Positions 15,912 through 23,900 of a stretch of 34,241 nucleotides of DNA are shown here, piece after piece. Location: assembly GCA_014894395.1 (NCBI GenBank), contig JADBLO010000048.1, positions 1 to 34,241 on the forward strand, in the 5' to 3' direction. Both the position numbers and the translations under genes were made by a program. A model generated the notes under the pieces. The model had not been told where the DNA came from. It saw only the letters and a program-made list of their open reading frames with translations, and searched no databases. The stretch is from Thermoplasmata archaeon (GTDB taxonomy: Archaea > Thermoplasmatota > E2 > DHVEG-1). The first letter of the stretch is position 1. Each line of letters opens with the position of its first letter.

Positions 15912-15985
15912 TTTCCTTATTGAAAACGAGTCGACACCTCTTCTTTCCCAAAGTTGTCATCTGGCGTTTCCCTAAACTCATTGGA
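15912..15985 (+). repeat. Iteron cluster 3
   Basis: Clear units at 15944 and 15967 (23 bases apart, with a GGCG linker) and a doubtful one at 15912. The cluster lies between the protease stop and the convergent PIN toxin gene. Confidence 0.6.
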
Positions 15986-16050
15986 TCATGATTTTTTATT
16001 CGTTGGAGCAACATGGACTAAAGAAAACACGTTGGGAAAACAAGAAGTGA

Positions 16051-16467
16051 TTATTCTCTTGAAAGGATGTTGAGAATCTCTCTTGGGGAATACACAGGAA
16101 TTTTTGCTTGTTGTTTCAGTTGTTTGTCCCCAGAGAATATTGGACATCTTCGTTTCAATGCTAGTGCGATATAGGGGGCGTCATTCAGGTTTCTTTTCTG
16201 TGCTTCAGGTAACATATCCGAAAACTCGGAAAACGAGATTGTTTCTATCTGTTCTCTGATAAATATGAAAGCATCTTGTAGTTCATCTGTGGTAAGTGAA
16301 GTAACTGAGAGTAATTTGGTTGTTTTCTTTTCGATTTCAGAGAACATATATTCTGGTGCAATGAAGGTGAATTTCTTCCATTTCTTGTTGCGTTCAAATA
16401 CCTGGTATGTTTCTCCTTTGTTGACGAGGGCTGAAAAGACGACGTTTGCGTCTACAACGAGAAGCAT
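16051..16467 (-). CDS. vapC: VapC-type PIN toxin
   Basis: 138 residues. The acidic PIN residues are D6 (VVDANVVF), E44 (FSEIEKK), D96 (LNDAPY) and D114 (FSGDKQL). Such proteins are Mg-dependent RNases, usually cutting tRNA or rRNA when released from the antitoxin. The ATG follows directly after the stop of the RHH gene (TAAATG), so the two are coupled. The length and motif set are normal and nothing looks broken. Confidence 0.85.
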   Translation of the reverse strand: MLLVVDANVVFSALVNKGETYQVFERNKKWKKFTFIAPEYMFSEIEKKTTKLLSVTSLTTDELQDAFIFIREQIETISFSEFSDMLPEAQKRNLNDAPYIALALKRRCPIFSGDKQLKQQAKIPVYSPREILNILSRE

Positions 16468-16719
16468 TTATGTGCCTCTCCGTTTTTTGAGTTTTTCGTA
16501 TCGTTTTGCTAATGAGCGGTTCACTTCTTCAGCCAGCTTCTGTGCCTGTTTTTCTGTTAATTTAGATTTTGAGACAATTCTTCGAAACTCTTCTATCTCT
16601 TGTTCTTGTTTGAGTTTCTCGAGGATCTCCAGTCGTGCGAGTTCAGACCAGTTAATCCAGCTGAGGCGTTTCATCTCTGCTTTAACATTGTCAGGTAATG
16701 CAAAGGTGACTGATGCCAT
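16468..16719 (-). CDS. RHH antitoxin-like protein (VapB partner)
   Basis: 83 residues from ATG 16719; AAGGTG eight bases upstream supports it over the longer reading frame that begins at 16806. MASVTFALPDNVKAEMKRL and INWSELARLEI make a short beta strand plus two helices, as in archaeal RHH/CopG antitoxins. A long charged helix (45-83) with KLTEKQAQKLAEEVNRSL should wrap the toxin. It directly precedes vapC and overlaps the end of a paralogous 51-residue gene by one base (TAATG). Confidence 0.75.
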   Translation of the reverse strand: MASVTFALPDNVKAEMKRLSWINWSELARLEILEKLKQEQEIEEFRRIVSKSKLTEKQAQKLAEEVNRSLAKRYEKLKKRRGT

Positions 16720-16874
16720 TAGAGAACACCTTTTCTCTTTAATTCGTCCACTTTTTTTACTTCTTCGATCTTTCGGATGATCATTGTACGGAGGATCTCT
16801 GACCATTTAATGGATGGATATGCATCCATTTTATTTTTCAAAGTATCTGGTACGGATAGTGTTGTTTTTGCCAT
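16719..16874 (-). CDS. Second RHH protein, 51 residues
   Basis: MAKTTLSVPDTLKNKMDAYP followed by IKWSEILRTMIIRKIEEV parallels the next gene (VTFALPDNVKAEMKR, INWSELARLEILEKL), so it is a shorter paralogue with only the DNA-binding half. AAGGTG lies six bases before the ATG at 16874. Stop and next start overlap as TAATG, giving a three-gene RHH-RHH-VapC operon. It may be the autorepressor while the longer protein neutralises the toxin; that division of labour is inference. Confidence 0.7.
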   Translation of the reverse strand: MAKTTLSVPDTLKNKMDAYPSIKWSEILRTMIIRKIEEVKKVDELKRKGVL

Positions 16875-16893
16875 ATGTACACCTTCACATAAT

Positions 16894-16918
16894 TACGTTA
16901 ATACAAGTAAATACGTTT
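16894..16918 (-). promoter_or_regulatory. TACGTT repeats upstream of the TA operon
   Basis: TACGTTA (16894-16900) and TACGTTT (16912-16918) are 18 bases apart, 20-45 bases upstream of the first RHH start. RHH proteins commonly bind such short spaced repeats in their own promoters. Confidence 0.35.
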
Positions 16919-16944
16919 ATCGTTATAACTTTTTCGGTCTAGCT

Positions 16945-17274
16945 TTATAAAGAAATGACATGATATCTCATTTCACGAACTCGACACCTGGTTGCCTCGA
17001 TTTCATAGAACTGACGCTCCTTCATATCAGCAATCTCTAGTAAAAAAACATACTGCGACCAACTTAAACCAAAAGGCGTTTTCGAATCAGAGGATACCAT
17101 CTTCCAGGATGACAATTCCTTTGACATTATTTGGTTCTTATCAACCCGTTCAGGTAATTGCCCAGACAGTGTCTGGGTAATCCTTGGAACTCGTTTTCCA
17201 TATTCAAGAAAAAACCGTCTCATATATTCAAGGTTACTTTTCGAAAACCCTCTACCGAATTCAGAGGAATATCC
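16945..17274 (-). pseudogene. DUF1016 (YhcG) N-terminal domain fragment
   Basis: About 110 codons open from 17274. EFGRGFSKSNLEYMRRFF is the signature start of the DUF1016 N-terminal domain, followed by QTLSGQL and LSWSQYVFLLEIADMKERQFYEIEA. The first ATG in frame is at 17223, inside that signature, and the open frame ends shortly after the LSWSQY block. The whole PD-(D/E)XK nuclease half of YhcG-type proteins is missing. The fragment is fused upstream to zinc-ribbon remnants in another frame. It is a dead remnant of a defence-type nuclease. Confidence 0.7.
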
Positions 17275-17345
17275 TTATCAGTAATAATACAGGATTTGTA
17301 TTCATCACAGATCCCCTCTGGCTTCTCCTTCCCTCTTTTGATTCT
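17220..17345 (-). pseudogene. Zinc-ribbon micro-gene, copy 4 (3' part)
   Basis: The frame reads PEGICDEYKSCIITDKDIP, matching PDGISDDCKFCIINDKDIP of copy 1. The N-terminal KICGTEETD part is absent, replaced by read-through from the 55-base repeat. It then shifts out of frame with the DUF1016 fragment. Clearly a recombined remnant. Confidence 0.5.
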
Positions 17346-17389
17346 AGGATGTATCCTTATTCTTGATACGTTTTGAAGAACTGTTTTTC
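17335..17389 (-). repeat. 55-base repeat, copy at 17.3 kb
   Basis: Matches 13470-13524 with two mismatches. It forms the last codons of the 113-residue zinc-ribbon gene and lies just before zinc-ribbon copy 4. Confidence 0.75.
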
Positions 17390-17685
17390 GACTCTTCCCC
17401 TGAGACTTTAATACTATAACTTTCAACATCCTGTTTTTTAAGGACTTTATCCCAGGTTTCAAAATCTGCGTTTATCCAATCCTTAATAGTTTTCAAATGT
17501 GGTATTTCTTTTATTAATTCATCTTTATGTCTAGCTCTCACCAGGTCTTGTAAATCTTTGGTAGTCCCACTTATGCTATTACTACGCTGATGATCACTAC
17601 AAAGAGCTTTTTTATATCTATTCATTGAATAGAAAAACTCTTCACCTGAAATGGTCTTTTTACATTCATTGCAATAATATCCCAT
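17344..17685 (-). CDS. Small zinc-ribbon protein
   Basis: 113 residues. C5-x2-C8, then C29-x2-H32 in YYCNECKK...ALCSDHQ, match the second zinc ribbon of the nuclease at 9 kb in spacing and in several residues. The rest (DLVRARHKDELIKEIPHLKTIKDWINADFETWDKVL) is helical and the tail is Lys/Ser-rich. GGTGGGAG just upstream of the ATG gives a strong ribosome site, so it may be expressed. No nuclease motif is present; it may be the surviving DNA-binding half of a larger protein, or complete as it stands. Confidence 0.5.
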   Translation of the reverse strand: MGYYCNECKKTISGEEFFYSMNRYKKALCSDHQRSNSISGTTKDLQDLVRARHKDELIKEIPHLKTIKDWINADFETWDKVLKKQDVESYSIKVSGEESKNSSSKRIKNKDTS

Positions 17686-17896
17686 TTGCTCCCACCGGAA
17701 ATCACCAATTTCATAACAACTGTTTCTTTAAAAAACCAACCATCAGTAAAATTAAGATAAAAAGCTGTTGAAAATCGCTTCTCTATACTATGGAGTTGAC
17801 AAATCGGGGTTGTAACTTTTAGGGTGGTTCTGTTGAATGAAGATGTGTTGAAAACATGGATTGTTGAATTATGGTTGATAAGGACAGTATCCGCAT

Positions 17897-18016
17897 TCAT
17901 TCATAGCGAGCATGTTTTTCTTTTGTCTTTTTCCTACGTTCCTTTCTTTCCTTCTTTGTTAAAGGCTTAGATTTCTTTCCTGGAGATATATCTTTTCCGC
18001 CCTTGACTTTACTCAT
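17897..18016 (-). CDS. Basic 39-residue protein
   Basis: MSKVKGGKDISPGKKSKPLT followed by KKERKERRKKTKEKHARYE: about half the residues are Lys or Arg, with no hydrophobic core. AAGGAGG nine bases before the ATG is one of the best ribosome sites in the window, which argues that the gene is real. Such peptides usually bind nucleic acid or ribosomes; this is inference. I do not recognise the family. Confidence 0.55.
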   Translation of the reverse strand: MSKVKGGKDISPGKKSKPLTKKERKERRKKTKEKHARYE

Positions 18017-18224
18017 ATCACCTTCCTCCTTTATTCATATTCATAAAGATGGATAGAAAAATGTAGTTAAAATATTTACTGTTTGTAGTAGTGTATGTAG
18101 ATTTTAGAAGGATAAAAAGATGTTTATTCCTTTTTTCCTTATTATTTTTAAAAAAACTCCCCCTTCATCCCACGCATCACAGCGTTTTTATAGACTACCG
18201 TGTTAAAAGCCCAGTTGAGTCCCC

Positions 18225-19082
18225 ATGGAGCTGTGGTTCATCTTTAGCATACTCGGGTACATGATCGGTGCGGTCGCAGGCATTCTGGATAAGTACATGA
18301 TGAACCAGCGGTACTACCCCGTGACCACCGTTCTGCTGCGCACCCTGTTCAACGCCGTCTTCCTCGGCACCGCAGGACTGCTGTTCCTCAACCTCCGCAT
18401 CTCTGCATCGCTGCTGCTACTTGCAGCACTCCCTGCCTTCCTCCTCGCAGTTAGCTTCGTCGTGTACCTCCGCGTGCTCCAAAGAAAGAACACAAGCGAG
18501 ATCCAGCCGTTCTCCCAATCACTCGATGTAATGTTCATTTTCCTTGCATCAATTGTCTTCCTCCATGAACCAGCAACACTTCCCAACTACGCAGGAATCC
18601 TCGTGATGGTAGGTGGCATCTACCTCGTCCTTGTCGAACACATCACTACACGACCACGCCTGGACCGCAATCTCCTGATCATCGCAGCGCTCGTCCCCAT
18701 CGACATCGCGTACGCACTCCTCGTCAAAACCTTCCTTGGCACCGCAGAGCCGATCGCCCTAGCAGTCTCCATCTACCTGATGGCATTCCTTATGCTCACG
18801 GTCGTATCCCTGTTCCTGCGACGACAACGACAACCGACAAAAGCCTCCCTTAAACCACAGGTACGCATTGTTCTTGTCGCATCACTGTGTGCAGCCACTG
18901 CCGCAGCATTCCTGTACACGGCACTCTCCCAGGCAAACGCCTCTAAGGTCTACCCGATGGCAGGCGTAAGCTCTGTTACGGTCTTTTTGCTTGCGACCAT
19001 GTTCCTCAAAGAAAAGTTCCACTGGCACCGGTTCATCGGAACCCTGATCGTAGTCCTCGGGATCTACCTCATCTCACTGTAA
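18225..19082 (+). CDS. DMT-family transporter (EamA-like)
   Basis: 285 residues with about ten hydrophobic segments in two similar halves, each ending in a long helix such as YAGILVMVGGIYLVLV and FIGTLIVVLGIYLISL. This is the EamA / drug-metabolite transporter fold. The conserved Glu/Pro-rich start of helix 4 (FLHEPATLP) and its counterpart FLKEKFHWH are present. The substrate could be an amino acid or metabolite. Base composition is markedly richer in G+C than everything to its left, so it marks the change to a different, probably core, part of the genome. A TATA-like box near 18185-18193 precedes it. Confidence 0.8.
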   Translation: MELWFIFSILGYMIGAVAGILDKYMMNQRYYPVTTVLLRTLFNAVFLGTAGLLFLNLRISASLLLLAALPAFLLAVSFVVYLRVLQRKNTSEIQPFSQSLDVMFIFLASIVFLHEPATLPNYAGILVMVGGIYLVLVEHITTRPRLDRNLLIIAALVPIDIAYALLVKTFLGTAEPIALAVSIYLMAFLMLTVVSLFLRRQRQPTKASLKPQVRIVLVASLCAATAAAFLYTALSQANASKVYPMAGVSSVTVFLLATMFLKEKFHWHRFIGTLIVVLGIYLISL

Positions 19083-19157
19083 AAAAAAGTCCATGTTGAT
19101 TCAAGAAAGACTCCGTCATCCTTCTTCCTCCTTTTCTTCCTCACTTCCTTCATACAT

Positions 19158-19257
19158 TAAAAAAAATCTCACTTAGGGATGAAACCTCCCTCATTCTCTG
19201 TACATACGTAGTTTCATGTAAAATTGTCCTACACTGTTCCCGTGTTTGGGAGGTTTC
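19158..19257 (-). terminator. Terminator of the TSP3 lipoprotein gene
   Basis: On the minus strand GAAACCTCCC (19248-19257) pairs with GGGAGGTTTC (19181-19190), and a run of eight T residues follows at 19159-19166. The 57-base loop is long but the arms are perfect. It sits between two convergent genes. Confidence 0.45.
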
Positions 19258-19261
19258 CTTT

Positions 19262-20572
19262 TTACGGAAGGGTGAAATACTGTTTCGTAAGAGGATTGAT
19301 TGCTTTTTTTTCTCCAACTATCTCGGCATCATACCCTGGAAAACCATAATCTCCTAACGTTGGGTCAAGGAGGACAGAATCTTTTCCCACTATTTCATAG
19401 GTGGTAAGCTTGTTTTCATTATAGGTCTCGTAAAACGATGGTTGAAAAGAAAATAAAAAGTCAACACTCACCGTTGCAGCCGAAGCTCCTTCATTGAAAA
19501 GAATTATTCCACCAAAAGTAAAAAGCTGGGGAATCGTTCCAATTTTATTGGTAAGATTCGTTTCTTCCCATTGCGTAATGTGCGTAAAGTTTGCGATGTC
19601 ACCATCCCTGAGAGAAAAGAACTCTGTTTGTGTCGGAACAACGAACATGTGTAATGGTTGATTTGATTCTATACGATAGTCAATGGTCATGTAGTCAATG
19701 ACACCAGCAAATGTTTTTCCTTCATCTCCACCAGCATACAACATATTTAATGAACCAAGCGTGTAGGTTTGTAGAAAAGGTTGAGAAATTGGCTCCCCAA
19801 AGGTTTCCTCAACCTGGCGGATCAATGATTGCTCAGCGCACTCCCAGAGGGAATCGGTGTTGACATCAGAGGCCATTGCATACACATGAGAATCGGTGAA
19901 GACAAGATAGGATGTCATGCCAATATTGGAGAGCAATGAGCAAAGTAAGAGAGAGAGATCTTCGCAGGTTCCCTCTTTTTTCTGTATGGTCTCTTGTGGT
20001 GTTTGCAGTGTTCCACTATCCAGAGGAGCAGCGGTACAGGTATAGTTCTTGAGAACATCTCGATACAGTGCATTGACTTGACATTCCCTTGCGGAAGAAT
20101 CAATGCCGTTGATTATGGTGTGTGCATAGTTCTGTAATGCGCTATCATCGAGTACCAATTTCTCGATATACGGTTCTGCCTGCTCAAGAAAAGCGTCGGG
20201 TGGAGGTTGCTCCCAGCGTGTCTCATCATAAGGGAAATAGTCTGCATTATCACCCACCCCATCGCCATCCGAATCTTGCCATTCGGTTGGATCAAGAGGA
20301 AACACGTCCGTGTTGTCACCAATCCCATCACCATCAGTGTCTCTTATTTCATTCGCATCGTAAGGAAACGCATCTGAGTTATCACCAACCCCATCACCAT
20401 CGGAGTCTTCCCATTCTGTGTTGTTATAAGGAAACGCATCAAGTGCGTCAATGTATCCATCACCATCAGTGTCTGTTTCACTCTTGTCCTGTGGTCTCTT
20501 TTCTGTGCATCCGCTCATCAAACCTGTAGTGATGATAACTAATCCAATGAGTACAACAACAATTTTTCTCAC
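19262..20572 (-). CDS. Lipoprotein, TSP3 repeats and transglutaminase-like domain
   Basis: 436 residues. The signal ends in MSGC with lipid-anchor Cys22. Four calcium-binding thrombospondin type-3 repeats of about 23 residues span 33-120, each with DSDGDGVGDNxDxFPxD. A transglutaminase-like domain follows, with C203 in EGTCEDLSLLLCSLL and H229 in DSHVYAMA, the Cys-His of the papain-like triad. The third residue is not certain. The protein should sit outside the cell on a stiff calcium-dependent stalk and may cut or cross-link peptides. GGAGATGGTG just before the ATG and a TATA-like stretch near 20612 support the start. Confidence 0.8.
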   Translation of the reverse strand: MRKIVVVLIGLVIITTGLMSGCTEKRPQDKSETDTDGDGYIDALDAFPYNNTEWEDSDGDGVGDNSDAFPYDANEIRDTDGDGIGDNTDVFPLDPTEWQDSDGDGVGDNADYFPYDETRWEQPPPDAFLEQAEPYIEKLVLDDSALQNYAHTIINGIDSSARECQVNALYRDVLKNYTCTAAPLDSGTLQTPQETIQKKEGTCEDLSLLLCSLLSNIGMTSYLVFTDSHVYAMASDVNTDSLWECAEQSLIRQVEETFGEPISQPFLQTYTLGSLNMLYAGGDEGKTFAGVIDYMTIDYRIESNQPLHMFVVPTQTEFFSLRDGDIANFTHITQWEETNLTNKIGTIPQLFTFGGIILFNEGASAATVSVDFLFSFQPSFYETYNENKLTTYEIVGKDSVLLDPTLGDYGFPGYDAEIVGEKKAINPLTKQYFTLP

Positions 20573-20914
20573 ATCACCATCTCCACTCTTAGCTATATTA
20601 CATGATTTGTTTCTTTAAAAATATACCTTTTTCAATCCAAATGAGGTGTTGTGAGTAACACTAGAGGCTTTTTCTATTCATTCTTTCCGTTCAAATACTT
20701 TATCATAAGTTAAAATACTTCCGTCAAAATCATAAGGCAACAAATTGCAAAAAACCTTATGTAATAATGATTTCCTTGATGCCGTGGACCAACTCTTACA
20801 AAAAAAATGAGAGCTCAAAATGATATGACGAATTCATTTCAGAATATAGCCCTTAGACACTCATGTTTTGTGCTCATACTAAACTGAATAAAAAAGAGAA
20901 AAGAAGAAGATGGC
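20573..20914. other. Spacer between two surface-protein genes
   Basis: 342 bases. Contains the promoter of the TSP3 lipoprotein gene (TATA-like near 20612-20625, minus strand) and, at 20884-20910, a pyrimidine-rich T stretch on the minus strand that probably ends the 1,527-residue gene. Nothing else is recognised. Confidence 0.5.
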
Positions 20915-23900
20915 CTATCGTGTTTGCAACTGTCTTTGCAGTGGGAATGCATTCGGGGATTGATTGACCTGTTTGAGGAGCAATATGTTACCTGAAACTA
21001 AGTCCAACGGCATGGTGATTGGCAATGAAGGAGACCAATCGCTCTCAACACCATGGATGTCTTTTGCTTTGGCTTTGATCTGATAACCTCCTTTGGCCCA
21101 TGTATGCGATGCGCTTCCATTGGTACCTGAATCATATGGTCCTATCCATCCGCTGGTCGTCCCATCACCCCAATCGAACAAATAGAAGACTTGATCACCA
21201 TCGATATCGGTCGCACTGGTCGTATAGGAATAGACCTCACCAGCTTCCCCCGATGTTGGGCCTGAAGGAGTCAGAGGCGTGTTCGGTGAATAATCAGGAC
21301 CAATAGGAACGGTAATGATCCCTGTACTTACCGAATTACCTGAGGCGTCTTCCGCTGAAATGTTGTATTGTAAAATGACGCTGGTGAGATTTATGGGATC
21401 AATAGTGGTCCATTCCCAGTAATCACCACCAGTATTGTACATACCTGCATAGGTATGCGATCCGTCATCAAACCAATACTGAACGTTTACGTCTATCACA
21501 TAACAATTGTCGGTCACCGTCGCATTAAACGTAAAGAGATCACCAGCATGCGCAAAGGATGGCGTGTTGTCAACAATCACGGGATCATCATTATCGGTTA
21601 CAGACACAGTTTGCTGAGACCCTATCATCATGTTATTGGATGTGTCGGTAACTTTGATGGTATACGACATCGGATTCAGGTAGTCATCAAGGGGTATCGT
21701 AAGACTCCACGTGCCGTCACCATCATTATTCAATGGAATATCAACGCCGCCATGGCTTCCATGATTCCAAGTTACCATTACCGATGCTACACCGATGTTA
21801 TCAGAAGCGGCGACATCAAAGATATATGAATCACCAGTGGTTCCTGATGAAGGACTGTAATCAATAAATGATGGGTTATCATTGTCCAGAATGATGATGT
21901 TTTTCGGCTCTGTGCTATTGAAGTTATACGAAGAATCGATGGCAGCAAAAAAATAATTCAAGGAATCCAGCGTGTTCTCAATATAAATGGGTACTTCCCA
22001 AGTATCACCATTAACATTGTTCAAGAAGAGAATATTTTCCTCTCCATTGTCGTACCAGAAATGAACAAATGCGTAAATGACATCGTCGTTATCGGTTATT
22101 GCAGCATTGAATGTGAAGGAATCACCAGTGTAACCAATAGTAGGTGTATAATCCACAATTTCTGGTAAAAAGAAATCCAAAACTGATATGGGTACAGTGA
22201 GCGAGTTTTGGTTTCCGTCATCATCAGTGACCGTTAAGGTCACAGCGTAGGTCGCATAGCCGGCATAGGTGTGGTTCACCACGATACCATTCCCATATTC
22301 AGTATCGCCGAAATCCCAAAGATACGAGATTATACTGCCATCGGTATCAGAGGATACTGAAGCGTCGTACGATACCGTGAGGTCGTTGATAGTATAGGTA
22401 AAGTTCGCTATAGGTACTCCAGTTGGTTCTTCCTGCGTTGTGAAATCCCATACTGGGCTTGACGCCGACGCACCGTGATTATCCCACGCGACAACCCTCC
22501 AGAAATACTGCATCGTGTACTCCATGGCTCCAGGATCATACGAGACACCGGATTGATTCGCTGAAACCTTGGTGGTCGGTGGTGTTATTGTACCGAAGTA
22601 CACATCATAGGTGACCGGGTCACCATAAGGATCTCCGCCAACCCAACTCAAATCCGTATTCCGTGCTACCCCAGACGATCCATTTACTGGAATGGGGTTG
22701 GAAGGAGTATCAGGTGGTTGATTTACACCAGCGATGTGGATCGTTGCCCCCGAAAGACAATGATCGATTTTAATTGAAATTTCACCGATAATGACAGGGA
22801 AAAAGGTAAAAACAACCTTCCCGTTGATGTCTGTGAACTGTGAATATTCCCCAGGAATCCCGGGGATTTGAATCGTTACCAACACGTCTTGTATAGGGAC
22901 GCCGGTTGCTGGATGAGACACCGTGATGGTAACAGTAGATACTTCACCGACATACACCGTCGGAGGAACTGGAGTAGCTATTCCTGGGACAATCTGGAGT
23001 AAACCCTCCGCGGGTCTTTCTGCACCACCATCTGGTATATAGGCATAGGTGACGTTTCCAAGGGTGGTGGCGTTGACCTCATCAAGGGTACCAATTCCGT
23101 TTTCTATCGTGATCTGAGTGAATTGTCCCGGGTAGGAAGCATTCGGCAGGCTCGTCATGTTATTGAGTCGTAACGTACCGTTCCCCGGTGGCGTCAGCTG
23201 GAAGCTCATGTTGACCGCCTTATCAATCTTCCATGCAAGGATGGATGGTGAACTGCAGATGGTGTAGGGAGTAATAACAAGGGTTGCATTGTTACCCTGG
23301 CTGTCACAAGAATCATTAGAGGCGTAAAGGTAAAAGGTTCCCCCAGAGAGAATGATCTCTTCATCGATGATAGAATAAGCACCGGCATGTGACCATGCGT
23401 CATCACCGGTGACAAGCGCTCCTGTTGAGTTATACAGCGTGACCGTCAAGCCAGTCGTTGCAGGATGCCCACCACCGACAAGGTCGACATTGATATCATA
23501 CGTCGCAGGGTCACCTGCGTACGCAGTGGATGGTGTGACGGTGACCTGCATGTTGTGGTTTTTCTCCATGATTACTTTAGTGTATCCCCAGAATTGACTA
23601 TACCATTGTGCTGCTACCGTGATGTTCTGCGGGGCTGAATCTGGCGTCGTTGCATCTTTTTTATGCGGGAGAATCCAGAACGTGTATTCACCGTTGAGAC
23701 CATTGCCTATGGTGTTTGTACCACTTGTATCGTTAAACTGATAAGCAACGTCCTGCCACATGAGATAGACATGAGCGTTTTTCACATGATCACCATCCAT
23801 ATCTGTGACCGTGATGGTAAGGTTGTAATCCGCTCCAATGGTGAACATATCCACTGCAGATGTGGCGTATGTTCCGTTGACGATATCGATAGTTTGACTC

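Noticed and set aside
17622-17900. Minus-strand frame of 92 codons
   Set aside because: It overlaps the better supported zinc-ribbon gene, has no ribosome site and shows no domain.
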